Below, in pieces: positions 11,577-23,892 of a stretch of DNA of 64,000 nt. The stretch is from positions 372,001 to 436,000 of the forward strand of contig JACGCM010002890.1 of assembly GCA_014058105.1 (NCBI GenBank). The letters are read 5' to 3'. The translations under genes were made by a program, and so were the position numbers. The DNA is from Kingdonia uniflora (taxonomy: Eukaryota; Streptophyta; Magnoliopsida; Ranunculales; Circaeasteraceae). The stretch's first letter is position 1, and every line of letters starts with the position of its first letter. The notes under the pieces are model-generated. The model was given only the letters and a program-made list of their open reading frames with translations, searched no databases and was not told the origin of the DNA.

Positions 11577-12510
11577 TTAAACCACCTTGCCCTTATCGGG
11601 CCTTTGATCCTGTCTCTGTTGGTCCCTCAAGTCCTTGGACATACGATCCTCGACAGATTTTTGTTCTAAAGCCAAAGCTTTAGATAAAACCTCTCTATAT
11701 GTACTGACACCGGAAGTAATCAAAAACTTCCTAAAATACGGACGAAGACCCTTCAAGAACTTCATCTTCCTCTGTTCTTCATCCTTAACAATGAATGTAA
11801 CGTAATGAGAAAGCTCGTTAAATCGTTGATCTTACCTCGATATGCTCATATTACCCTGCTCTAACATATAGAACTCAGAAATGCAGGCGTCTCTGTAACT
11901 CTGTGAAAATTACTGATCGAAGAAATGATCCTGGAAGGATGCCCAAAGTATCAAAGTCTCTATTATGGTCCTCTTGGCCATATCCCACCAATGATCTGCC
12001 TCGCCTTGAAGTAGATACATCGCAAGTGTCACCCGCTGATCATCAGGACACTTCATCACATCCAAAGTCTTCTCAATAAACTTGAACCATGCTTCTGCCT
12101 CAGAAGGAACTAACGTGCCAGAAAATATAGGATGTTTAAATCGCTAGAACTGCTCTAAGTAACTGTACTCTCTGGCCACCGGGCTCTTAGCCTGCTAAAA
12201 ATAAGTTATAAAACCCACCATGGACTATTTCATATCTGTTGAAACACCGGAAGTAGCTGGAACTGGTAAAATGCCTGCCTGCTCTAGAATTACTGGAGTA
12301 GGTAGGGTACCCTGATGAATATGAACCCCCGATACTATCCTCACACCAACCCTAGCCTCTGAAGCTATCTGCTCGCTCTGAATGATCAGAATAGATCCCA
12401 AACTCTCCTGACTAATCATCGGCTCACCAACTACTGCACCACTACGTAAACCCTCACGAATACCCCTACGGGTCCTTGCGCGACCTCTGCTTCTGCCACC
12501 TCTAGCCATC
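11577..12510 (-). pseudogene. Gag of a Tekay-like Ty3-gypsy retrotransposon, truncated
   Basis: The minus-strand N-terminus is MARGGRSRGRARTRRGIREG (from about 12509), a Gly/Arg-rich start typical of chromovirus Gag. The capsid-like region continues downstream with a conserved piece KFLKGLRPYFRKFLITSGVS followed by the ALEQK helix (11765-11577). Stops and frame changes break the middle (for example at 12224 and about 12195). Gag would package element RNA into cytoplasmic particles. The C-terminal zinc knuckle and all of pol are missing beyond 11577. The primer-binding site and 5' LTR lie directly upstream at 12670-12687. Confidence 0.75.
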
Positions 12511-12669
12511 TGTAGTAATAAAATGAACATAACTCAGGAAAGGAGGAAAGGAATAGGAGCCAGAAAGGAATGCGATAAAATGCGTATAATCCGAAAAGAA
12601 TCGATCATAACTCCGTCTAAAGAATAACTCATCATATGATGTGCAAGAACAGGGATAGGGATTAACCTA

Positions 12670-12686
12670 GGCTCTAATACCAAGTT
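12670..12686 (-). promoter_or_regulatory. Primer-binding site of the Tekay-like element
   Basis: On the minus strand, AACTTGGTATTAGAGCC follows directly after the LTR end CGTGACA. TGGTATxAGAGC is the usual plant primer site matching initiator methionine tRNA, and it fixes both the orientation (-) and the LTR edge at 12687. Confidence 0.85.
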
Positions 12687-14238
12687 TGTCACGCCCCGAA
12701 ATCTAATAATTAGTAAGCTTGACCAATTACTAGATTCGAAGCTATGCAGGTTGGGGAATCCACTAATTCGCCCCACGAACAACCGAGCCATAGACAAGTT
12801 TAGGCTCAGTCATTTACTTAAAGCAATAATCATCAGAGCAAAGAAGGAATAATAATGCATAAATAAAAGATATATATACATATCAGACTGAAAAAAGAAT
12901 ACAATATCTCGAATAAAGTACAGCGATATATGCTGAGATCACATACAAGAATGTCTAAACTAAAGAAGATCTGCAGTGGCAAAACTGGCTCCAATCAGAC
13001 TGAAGCTCACAGCAATCCAAGCTACTCAGCCTCTAAAAGTGGGGATAAAGAGAGATTGAGCAAAACCACGGCTCACTAAATACCCAACAGAGCTAAATAA
13101 CCTACTAATATAACTAGTGCAGAGAAGAGGGTGAGGTGAATGAGATAAAGTAAGTTTTAAGGTAAAAGAATAGTAACTAAGTAACTATGATCCAGATAAA
13201 GAGTGATAAGTACAGAAGAATAGAGATAGGAGTTTAGAGAAAAGGAAATAGTGACAAGGAATAATGATAGTGATGATGATATGATATGACATGATGAACT
13301 GGGATAATCCCACAATTATCCCAAATGCTGAATGCTTTAATGTTTTAAAACGTGTTCACAATCCTATTATAATATTGGTTGATCAACAGCTAGCATGTTT
13401 ATCTTAAAGAGATCTATTAAGGGGACACAATGGGTACAATTTTTGTCAAGCTCGACCAAGCTAGTAGATACTCACTTGATCAAAGTGTTTCAGGCTTTTC
13501 AACCCATGAAGTCAACGTCCGAACTGTATTTTCATTCTAAGGAATTTCAACATCACCGAGGATAAGTCTAGCACCGAATTCAGACTGTCTCATACCGTCC
13601 CACACTCCCGAATGGGTATTAAAGGTATGATAGTGTTTACAGCCAGTTCTTCACCTACTATTTTAACCCGATTTAGGACTTCTGCGATCCTATCGGAGGT
13701 TAACCGATGTAGAACTGTGTTATGTATCCGATCTCGTTAAGTAAAAGAGTTTTACATGATTAAAAGATGTAACAGATCCCCAGGATCAAAACATAACAGC
13801 CGTAAACCCAGTATCACACATAGAACGACCACCTGCATAAGAGCGTGGCAAACAATCCTAATAACAGAAAGAACAGCGACTCAGTTGTACGATCTAAACC
13901 TGGATGAGACAGCAACCTAACCACTACCACAAATAACCAACATCAGTCTCTAAAAGATTGAAACCATCAACAAGAACACAGCTACGAGAAATACCACACT
14001 AATAGCTTCTAACTAAGCCTAAATTCCAAAGCAAACTAAAAACCAAGTTACAGAATAACTAACTTATAGGTTAACAGCTTACTAAGAAAAATAATATCAG
14101 ACCATAAAAAAATCACATGCACCCCTCTACACAGAGTACTACTCTAATCAACATCTATTAACTAGTAGAGGAATTTAGAAATGAAGGGGAACTCGCCTAA
14201 TAATAAACCTGAGTCCTGACGAAACTAAAACAAGAACT
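12687..14238 (-). repeat. 5' LTR of Tekay-like gypsy element, part nearest gag
   Basis: On the plus strand the LTR starts TGTCACGCCCCGAAATC. Reading minus, its sequence matches segment by segment the LTR at about 49800-51321 (for example CGAGTCCCTTCAT-like, AGACTGATGTTG, TTTGATCCTTGGGATC, GTGAGCCGTGGTTTTG-like words). The LTR is broken at 14238 by a CACTA insertion and resumes at 31903. No gene is seen in this stretch. Confidence 0.8.
14236..14238. repeat. Target-site duplication ACT, left copy
   Basis: ACT directly precedes the CACTAGGCC terminus and is repeated directly after the right terminus at 31903-31905. A 3-base duplication is the hallmark of CACTA insertion. Confidence 0.85.
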
Positions 14239-14341
14239 CACTAGGCCAAAAAGAGTAAATATTGACACTTTTGGATATGTATTTACGACCGGGCATGTGT
14301 GTTGGAAACTTTTGGCATCCTTTAACAGTCGTAATCTTATT

Positions 14342-15427
14342 TGATCGATTATAAACCAACGTCTTAAAAGACCCGCAAGCGCACGGTGTACCGTTAAGTA
14401 CAAGAGTAAGCGGGGTCGTATCCCAAGACACTTGTAGTGTGAATTATACTTTGAGCTACTATTTTTATCCAATAACAATGAGTTTACGTAGGCTTTGAAA
14501 TTAAAAGAAGAACGAAACAAATTACAAGATAAATTGGAGTGGAAACCAAGGCATCGATTCCACTCCACCCTTTAAAACCCTTAGATAGCATAAATAATTA
14601 AAGTAAATTATGAGTTCCCGTATCGCATATCCTTGGTCGGGCATATGCAATACATCAAAAAATATAAGAGATTTAGTAATCGGGAACTACCCATAAACCA
14701 ACTTACTCAACCATGGTCCGGTTAATAAGTGTGGATTATGTTATCTCCTTCATGTTCCTAACCTATCTTGTTATGGTCCAGCAAGATGGTTACATAGATT
14801 CATTATTCATCATAATCCTAGCTATGGTCAAGCATAGCACGAAGAAATACGAATATGCAAAATTTTAGGATAAAAATAAGGTAATTATTCTAACTAAGCT
14901 ACACAATCTACACTAAGGCTACATTGGGTGGAGCTTCCTGTAGCCTTGGCTAAGAAGATTAGCTACTCATCCCTTTGATCATTGCCATACTACTATTACA
15001 ACGATAAAATTAAAAGACAAGAACAAGAAAAGAATAAGCTTTATTGCTATGAACTTTGATTTACACTCTCCAAGATGATCCCCTCATATTTATAGAGTAT
15101 AGGAAGGGTTGTTAAAAATCACCATTAATATAAAATCTCCTAAACAATGCCTAAAATCATGCATTACAACTCATGAAAATAATATATATATATCTAATTC
15201 TCTTCAATGGGCTTCTAAGCATGGGCCTTTGGTTGACAACTTCAAATGAGAATCATTGTTGGAGTGCATCACCCGTGTTATTCGTTAAAAACCGGAAAAT
15301 TGTACGACTTGATTATCATATGACCGATTTCTGTAAATTCAAACAAAAGCACTAATAGCGTCAGATTTATTTAATAAATGACTAGGTAGATATAAATTTA
15401 GGAGTTGCACACGTAAATATTACGTGT
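14342..15427 (-). repeat. Athila 3' LTR
   Basis: Begins TGATCGATTATAAACC on the plus strand, so it ends ...GATCA on the minus strand. It matches 23893-24994 end to end. By eye about 17 differences occur in the first 218 aligned bases, mostly transitions. About 19 bases next to the TATA region present in the right copy are missing here (near 15080). Confidence 0.88.
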
Positions 15428-15436
15428 ATATCAAAT

Positions 15437-15449
15437 ACCCCCAAACTTA
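15437..15449 (-). promoter_or_regulatory. Athila polypurine tract
   Basis: On the minus strand TAAGTTTGGGGGT leads into the 3' LTR about 10 bases later. It would prime plus-strand DNA synthesis. The same 13-base word occurs twice more upstream (16637, 16786). Confidence 0.65.
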
Positions 15450-16800
15450 TATTTTGTTAGTCCTCGAGCAAAAGTAAACAAAAACTATTTTCGCCTATCA
15501 CGCGGTTGTATTTAGCGTATGCAACAAGCCGTTAAACCCCCAGGTTTAGCCTGGTGGACGAGTGTTGTCTCGTGAGGGTTTGCAGTGACTATACCCACAA
15601 AAGTCAATAATGACATTTTAAACAATTCTAGAATACACATGACTCATTTCCTGCGATCTTAACCTTACCTAGTTGTGGCAAAAATATACTAATGAAAAAA
15701 TCCTTAAACTTGTTATTCTCTCAAGTATATCAAAAAATATTTTAAGTTTATCCGAAACTAGAGATACTACCTCAAAATTTGAAAGAGATTCAATTATATT
15801 TCTTTAGCTATATTTGAGTGTACAATGAAAATAGTTTTATCGCCTAATACGTTGTCTAGAATAATTTACTCAGTTTTTGGTAGTCTAGTTCTCACTAGAA
15901 TAAATTCAACGGTCAGTTCGACAAGTGCCTTAGTCAATTCGTCTTCCTAAAATTTTACTATTTTTTCTTTTTTTTTGTAAGCCTTTTCTTTTGAGTACTT
16001 TGTTTCTTAGTGAAGCCTCCGTAATAAGGAGTTTTCGGTCGACAATCCCCGCCAGTTGGCTAAGGTTGCCAGGGTGTGGTGCCCCATCATGACCTAAACT
16101 TAGGATTCTCACAAGTAACATTTCTTTGTGCTCCTTTTACACAGTTCATGGTCAAACTCGAGATTGGTGATAATTTTTCCTCTTTTAGCTCTTAATCATG
16201 CGAGTAGCCTTGCAGTAAAATAGTTTTTAGAGCATATTTGGCTTATTTATTATTTTTTCTTAGGAATGAACTTAGTCTTAGGCAGTTGTCTCCCTTGTAG
16301 CAAACTATTCCTAACATAAATGTTAAATTTCCCTTTTACTGAGCAAAAATCTATTGAAGGTATTAATTGTAAAACTACAATGAAGTGCACATTTTCAAAA
16401 TATGTCAAGTTTAACTTGAATTAGTCGCTAATAAAAAGATAGTACATTAAGCTTAAGATATTCCAAAATATTTTATTGTATACTTGGTACAATTTCAAAA
16501 TTTTGGTTTTTCCATAATATTTATGTCAAGGTAAAATCAGTTTAAGTGTTTGGAAATTCGTCAAAAATATATCATACATTGCCAAAGTGCCATTATTTCA
16601 CTTTTCTTTAAAAAGCATTTAAAGAAATGGTTTCCTACCCCCAAACTTAAATGAAACATTGCTCTCAATGTTTGAGAGCATATATAAAAGAAATAGAGGA
16701 TAAAAATAGGAATTTTTCACTTGAATGTATCATGGGTTGCCTCCCAAGAAGCGCTAAGTTTACCGTCTTCAGCCAGACGAATGTACCCCCAAACTTAAAA
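15450..16800 (-). other. Athila 3' non-coding region
   Basis: Sequence between the integrase end and the polypurine tract. Athila elements often carry an env-like ORF in this position; none is supported here. Two extra copies of the polypurine word are present. T-rich short runs are common (for example 15960-15977). Confidence 0.5.
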
Positions 16801-16803
16801 AAT

Positions 16804-19800
16804 TTAATATGACTGGAAGGGTACAAAATATCTGTTCTGATATACTGGATCATTTAGAAATGTTATCTCTTCATCAAAAGTATAGGACTCTAAGTACAGT
16901 TTTAATCGGTGGCCATTGACCTTAAAAATATTTCCAATCTTAGGATCCTCCACCTCTACGGCCCCATGAGGATAAACAGTTTTAATTACAAAAGGGTCGT
17001 ACCAACGAGAATGTAATTTCCCAGAAAATAAACGTAGCCATGAATTGTAGAGTAACACTTTCTGATTAGGCTCAAAAGTTTTGCGAATAATTAACTTATC
17101 ATGAAAAGCTTTAGTTCGTTCCTTGTAAAATTTTGCATTTTCATAAGCCTTGCGACGAAGTTCGCCAAATTCAGAAAGTTAAAGTTTTATATGTGATCCG
17201 GTTTTATCCATTTCAAAGTTGAAGGCCTTTGTAGCCCAGAGGGCCTTGTGTTCGAATTCTACAGGTAAGTGGCAAGCCTTCCCAAAGACAAGTCTATAGG
17301 ATAACATACCAATCGGGGTTTTATAAGCTGTTTGATATGCCCAAAGGGCATCATCAAGGCGATCAGACCAATCTTTACGATCGGTTCGAATAGTTTTTTC
17401 TAAAATTCTTTTGATCTCCCGATTGGATACTTCGACTTAGCCACTTATTTGTGGATGATAAGGTGTGGCAACTTTATGAGTGATGGAGTAAGTTTTCAAA
17501 AGATTATGAAAGACACGGTTATAAAAATGTTTACCACCATCACTAATAATTGCCCGAGGCGTGCCAAAACGATTAAAAATAGTTTTAAAAATTTTGCCAC
17601 GGGCTTATAGTCATTCATTTGACATGGCACCGCCTCAACCCATTTAGAAACATAATCGACTGCAACTAGAATGTAAAGGTAACCGCGAGAAGAAGGAAAT
17701 GGACCCATAAAGTCAATGCCCCAAACATCAAATAGTTCAACAATAAGGATATTGTTCAAGGGCATCATGTTTCGATGAGAAATATTCCCGGTCCTTTGGC
17801 ACCTATCACATTTAGAGCAAAAGGTATGTGTGTCACAAAAAAGGGTAGGCCAATAAAGACCAGATTGAAGGACTTTTGCAACAGTTTTCTTGGTCCCAAA
17901 ATGTCCTCCGCAAGCTAAGGTATGGAAAAATGTGAGTACACTATGGAGCTCATCATTTGGGATGCATCTCCTAATCACTTGGTCAGAACAAAACTTATAA
18001 AGATAAGGATCGTCCCAACTAAAACGTCTAACCTCGTGCAAGAATTTAGTTTTATCTTGTTTGGACCAATGGGGAGGTAATCGTTGCGTCGCAAGATAAT
18101 TGACAATATCAGCGTACCAAGGTAGTTGTGAGACAGCCATGAGCTACTCATCAGGAAATGTCTCTAAGATAGGGAGAAAATCTTCAGCACCCTCAGTGAG
18201 AATTTGAGATAGATGATCCGCAACCACATTCTCAACACCTTTCTTATCTCGAATTTTGATATCAAATTCTTGTAACAAAAGAATCCATCTGATTAACCGA
18301 GGCTTAACGTCTTTTTTAGATAGTAAATACTTTAAGGCCGCAAGGTCGGTGTAAATAATGATTTTGGATCCAACAAAGTATGATCGAAATTTCTCCAAGG
18401 CAAACACAATGGCTAATAACTCATTCTCCGTGGTGGGGTAATTTAACTTTACGACATTAAGCGTGCGACTAGCATAGTAAATAACATGAGGCTTATTATC
18501 TACTATTTGCCCTAAAACCGCTCCAACAGCGTAATCCGAAGCGTCACACATGAGCTCGAAGGGAAGTTCCCAATTGGGAGGTTGGATGATAGGGGCTGAA
18601 GTTAATAAAATTTTGGGCTTCCCAAAAGCACCTAAACATGCATCATCAAAGTTGAAATCAGTGTCCTTAGCAAGTAAATTGCACAAGGGCTAGGAAATTT
18701 TACTAAAATCTTTGATGAACCGGCGATAAAACCTAGCATGCCCCAAAAATGATCAAATGGCCTTAACCGTTAGAGGTGGTGGTAAAGAAGAAATAATGTC
18801 AATCTTGGCCTTATCGACTTCAATCCCTTTGTTGGAGATAATATGTTCAAGAACTATCCCTTGTGTCACCATGAAGTGACACTTTTCCCAGTTTAACACC
18901 AAATTGGTTTGTGTACATCGTTCTAGCACGAGCTCTAAATGGTGTAAACATTCACCTAAAGATAATCCAAACACGGAAAAGTCATCCATAAAGATTTCAA
19001 GAAATTTATCAACCATATCAGAAAATATGCTCATCATACAACGCTGGAATGTAGCGGGTGCATTGCATAACCCAAATGGCATACGTCAATAAGCATATGT
19101 CCCGTAGGGACATGTGAAAGTTATCTTCTCCTGATCTTCTGGGGTAATGGAGATCTGATTTTATCCAGAATAACCGTCAAGAAAACAGTAATGACTTTTT
19201 CCGGCTAAGCGTTCAAGCATTTGATCAATAAAAGAAAGAGGAAAATGATCTTTCCTTGTGACCGTGTTTAATTTCCTGTAGTCGATACATACACGCCACC
19301 CGGTGGTCATGAAGGTAGGGATTAAGTCATTATTTTCATTCTCAACTACAGTAATCCCTGATTTCTTAGGTACAACCTGAACGGGACAGACCCACTTACT
19401 ATCCGAAATGGGGTATATGATACCCGAGTTTAAAAGTTTGAGAATTTATTTCTTCACCACCTCCATCATGGTGGGATTCAACCGTCGCTGCATCTCGCGA
19501 GAAATTTTTGCACCTTCCTCGAGATTGATACGATGCATGCAAACGGCTGGGCTAATTCCCTTCAAGTCTGTTATAGACCACCCTAGGGCTGATTTGTGTC
19601 TTCCAAGAACACCCATCAATCTACTTTCCTGGTCAACATTGAGGTTGGAAGCTATGATCACAGGCAGAGTGTTAGAATCACCTAAGAAAGCATACTTCAA
19701 AGTCTTAGGTAATGGCTTGAGGTTTAACTTAGGTGCATTAATAATGGATGGAATAGGCAAAGTAGTGGACGGTTCCAGAGGTTCAACATGACGTCTCCAT

Positions 19801-20249
19801 TTGGGCTTATTAAAAATAGGTGTTGAGTCGAGTAGAGCATTAAGCTCTTCAACAATCAGATTTTCATCAAAGTCTTCACCTAAGTTCACAAGACATAATT
19901 CTAAGGGGTCCTCAGAAAATGATTTAAGGAACGAGTTGTAAACTAGGGAGTCAATCATATTCAGCTCTGCCATGTCATCAGAATAAGGGACTTGAGTATT
20001 ATTGTTAAAAACATTGAGCTTGATCTTCATGTCTCCCATTGATAGTTGTAAGACCCCATTAAAGCAATTAATAATGGCATGAGCAGTGGGAAGGAAAGGG
20101 CAACCCAATATGACAGGAATCTCATAGCAAGGATTTTTTACATCTTCAGTGTCCAAAACAACAAAGTTCAAAGGAAAAATGAGAGTATCAACCTTGATAA
20201 AAATATCCTCAAGGATACCACATGGGTATCGTATTGACCTGTCCGCCAA
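16804..20249 (-). pseudogene. Athila pol: protease, RT, RNase H, integrase
   Basis: Reading down the minus strand: a retropepsin-like region (20249-19990, with VILGCPFLPTAHAIINCFNG), a linker, the reverse transcriptase (about 19560-18750, with MPFGLCNAPATFQRCMMSIF and the active-site box FMDDFSVFG), RNase H (18686-18160, CDASDYAVGAVLGQ, TTENELLAIVFALEKFRSY, ending VVADHLSQ), then integrase (18140-17500, with the zinc region HTLACGG...CSKCDRCQ and the core start [13 protein letters not shown]), and an integrase C-terminal piece (17058-16804, [20 protein letters not shown]). The FMDD box and the RNase H wording are Athila-like. Stops occur at about 19445, 19085, 18690 and 18143. The enzymes would copy element RNA and insert the DNA. 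Confidence 0.9.
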
Positions 20250-20538
20250 TTAAAGTGTCATTCAGGTAAGTTTGAGTTCTCCAAGTCCTAATTCCTGATA
20301 GACCGAGTAAGGTAAGACATTCACACTAGCCCCTAAGTCAAGTAACGCCCTATCCACTTTGTGATCTCCAATTTTACAAGGGATGGTGGGCTTCCAGGAT
20401 CTCGAAGCTTAGGGGGGGTTAATGTCTCAGTCAAGAAGACTTTCTTGTGCACATTGATTTTCCTTTTCCTAGTGCACGCATCCTTAAGGAATTTGGCATA
20501 TGCAGGGATAAGCATGATGGCATCGAGTACTGGAATAT

Positions 20539-22321
20539 TTATATGAACTTGCTTAATATATCCAATATCTCGTCAAATTGAATCCCTTTATTAGCCGAAA
20601 GAAGGCGCTTGGGATAAGGCACCTTTGGCTCAAAATGTGCCTTTGGTAGGGAAATAGACGAGGTAGGCAACTCCTTAGATTTATTAGAAAGTTCACTCGT
20701 ACCGACCTCATCGTCAATAGCAACGAGTGTTGGCTCAACCCTAGGCATTCCAACCTGGTTATCAATTTTTCTACCACTTCGAAGTGTTGTAATGGCATGA
20801 ACCTGTTTTGGGATTGAGCTAGAATCAAACCCTAGTGGTCCTTTTGGATTAGATATAGGTTGGCTAGGTAGCGTACCTGGTGGTCTCTCATGTAATGCAT
20901 TTGCCAATTGTCCTATCTGAGTCTCGAGATTAGAGATAGATTGGGACGTAGAATTCTGATTCACCGAAGTCTGTTGTTGAAATTGTATCATTTGTTGTTG
21001 AAAAATATCCCCTTTCCATTGATTGTTGCATGAAGAGAGCAAGGGTATCTTCCAAAGATGGTTTGAGTGGAGCGGGTGGGAACTGTTTAGATGACTGAAA
21101 GGATTGCTGAGATGCCTGAGGATAAGATTGAGAAAGGGGATTCTTAGGCAAATTATGGCCTGAGGTTTGTGACTCTCCAAAACCTGAACTGGGTTGGTTG
21201 TTCTTCCATGAAAATTTTGGGTGGTTCTGTCAAGTTGGCTTGTACAGGTCAAAGGGCCTCTTGTAGGTATTATTCAAAGCATTCACTTGCTCTTGATTGT
21301 CATTCATTTCATTGAGCATGGGGCACATTTGACTCACATGGGTTACATCATAACAAACGGTGCAACCCTGTTGCTGAACCTGGTTCACACTACCCTTAGA
21401 TTAATTTGTAGCCATAGCCTCGATTTTTCGGGTAAGAGTATCTAATTGGGCTTTGATGGCCGTTCCCTCACTCACTTCGTATAAGTCACCTTTCTTGGCT
21501 GTACGAATATTTTTATGTGGATCAAAATCCCGCTGCTGAGACTTCTCAGCCAATGTCTCAAACTCCTCATAAGCTCTATGAGGCTCAAGGTCCTAGAATT
21601 TGCCACTATGCATGGATTCTATCCTATAACAATTCTCAGAATTTATTCCACGATAGAAGATCTGGGCTAGATGTTGCTTCTCAAAACCATGATGGGGACA
21701 TTGTGAAAGAAGATCTTTATATCTCTCCCATGCCTCATAAAATATTTCACTCTCATTTTGATCAAATTCAGCAACTGCATTTCTAAGAGCGGGGGTTTTC
21801 CCCATAGAAAACCATTTGGTTTTGAACTTGGTCTCCATTTAATCCCATGAATTGATAGATGCTGGTGCCAATGAATCAAGCCAATGACTTGCCTTGTCTT
21901 TTAGCGATAATGGGAATAAACGAAGGCGAACAGAATCCTCAGTAAAATGTTGGTATTTGGAGAGCGCACAAGTTTTCTTAAACTCGTAAAGGTGCTTATA
22001 AAGGCTCTCATAATCAAGCCCACAAAATTTCGGTAACATTTGGATCATACTAGGCTTGATTTCATAATTATTTGCCGTGACAACTGGTAACACAATACAT
22101 GAAGGCATATCACTCACCACTGGGGTCCAATAGTCCCTAAGAGATTTGGCGGCAACCATGATTGGGGGTTCGAGTTCTAGCTCGGCAATAAATTTAATTG
22201 GGTCAACTCCAGATGAATTACCCTCCTCCGAAATTGGGGCTCCTAAGTTCTCTATGGTATTGACTGGACGAGGTGGTCGCCCTCTCCGCTTAGGCTGAGG
22301 TGGTGGGCCGTAAATGGGCAA
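20539..22321 (-). pseudogene. Athila gag
   Basis: Starts at about 22321 with a Pro/Arg-rich region (PPPQPKRRGRPPRP). The capsid-like domain follows with YEIKPSMIQMLPKFCGLDYE, then RLRLFPLSLKDKASHWLDSL and, in a shifted frame, FYEAWERYKDLLSQCPHHGF, all standard for Athila/Tat Gag. The C-terminal part (21252-20539) is Gln/Pro/Ser-rich with LETQIGQLANALHERPPGTL. Frame breaks lie at about 21838, 21590 and 21250. The region would encode the capsid protein of the element. Confidence 0.88.
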
Positions 22322-23865
22322 AGGTTTCGGTGTAAGCTTCCTAAACGTTTTCCTTCACGTGTCCAATTGATCATGCACAACTAATAATCAATAAAATTCA
22401 GCACCCGGTACAGTAAATAATCAATCAAACCTAGATTCTAGCACATCAACGTTTTTTTTTAAGTAATAATTAGGTCTCCCCTATATTCTTATATGTTCAA
22501 AATGGGTACGATGGCAAAAGGCTTTGGATCCTATACTCTCCTGCGTCACTATGCTAGTACCAGCTTAAAGTAGATGTTCATTCCTCACGCCCGAGCGAGT
22601 CGCCTTATCGTACGTCAACACTCGAAACGGTGACGTCGCAAACCTACAACCAGTATTTCGCGGTACTAGGCTGGGGGCGTATCCTACGAACCCGTGTTTG
22701 TACCCCGGTCTGGTACACCTATCCGTTGGGTGATGAAATCCCGCAGGAATCTTGCTGCTCCTTTTTATTAACAGTTATTTTGAGGTCCGGGACGTTCAAT
22801 TTTCGTGTGATACGAATTTCTTCGTATCCCTAATGGGTGGTCCCACTTGTTGGAGAGCTTTTTAGGTGATGAAATCCCGCAAGTCTCTAACAGTTTTTAC
22901 CTTTACTAATGTTGGAATGAAAAAGAATATTAAACACAGCAATAGGTCAATCCAGCCACAGCAAAAAATTTATTAGAACAGCGTGTATTTGCACAGTCCA
23001 CACGACTTTATGATCCTAGTGCCGGGGTGGAGCGGATATGAACCCCTTCTAGATGTCAAGTTTTGGGAAGTACCAACCTACGGGAAGTGCTTCCCGGTGT
23101 AGCTGTGGCCACCCCTTCACTTAGGGGAAAAAAAAAAGAAAATACCTCTTCACTTAGGGGGCACAAGAAGGATGGATTTGATGATGCTTTTAGTTTTGCG
23201 TATTATCCGTCTCGTTTCCAACTTTGTGACTATCCTGCAGAATAAGAGAAAAAAGATTATTGAACTTGTGACAATAATATTAATTCAATTTTCAAGTTTA
23301 TTGTAGTCTATGATGTCCTGATTTTAAAATGCGCATATCTTTCAACTCGGTTGAGAGAGAGTATTCAATAATATCAATTTGGAAAGATAATTCAGAAAAG
23401 AAAAATCTTCAAGAAAGAAGTTTTCTATAATTTAGCTTCCCTAATGCTCAAAACAGATGATAAATGTACAGCGGCGTCCTTAAGGGAGACTATTTTTATA
23501 CAATTTTTTTAAAACGCTGTAACTCACAAACGATAAGACAGAAAAATATGATCTATAGCAATTCGAAAAGGGTTTTGAATTATCTAAAACTTTTGTATCA
23601 AACGTTTTCCCCAACTATGAAGTGTAGAAGATCAAAAACGGTGAAACATTTAGGGACAGACTTCACAGATACTGTAGCGCCAAAAACTCGAAACAAATTT
23701 TTTTATTTTTCTTTTTCTTTTAAAAACAAAACTAGAGAAACGACAATAATAGAAACACTATATGCTATTACCGGTCACTATAATGCAACTTACTATAATA
23801 ATAATAAAAAATAACATAAAAGAAGGAAAAATTGGCTTAAAATAGCATCTCAATAAAACGCACTT
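22322..23865 (-). other. Athila 5' leader region
   Basis: Between the primer site and gag, a long untranslated leader of about 1.5 kb, as is usual for Athila. It contains a T-run near 22453-22460, an A-run near 23127, and no supported coding region. A doubled word CTTCACTTAGGGG occurs at about 23117 and 23148. Confidence 0.55.
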
Positions 23866-23892
23866 TAGTCCCCGGCAACGGTGCCAAAAACT
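23866..23892 (-). promoter_or_regulatory. Athila primer-binding site
   Basis: On the minus strand, just after the LTR end GATCA, comes TTTTTGGCACCGTTGCCGGG. This is one base from TGGCGCCGTTGCCGGGG, the primer site usual for Athila and Tat elements. It sets the element's orientation and the LTR edge at 23893. Confidence 0.85.

Noticed and set aside
14197..14568. Minus-strand 123-codon frame
   Set aside because: It spans the CACTA terminus and the Athila LTR edge; its reading frame is chance.
15450..16800. env-like gene of Athila
   Set aside because: No continuous frame, signal peptide or membrane segment is visible; only short broken frames.
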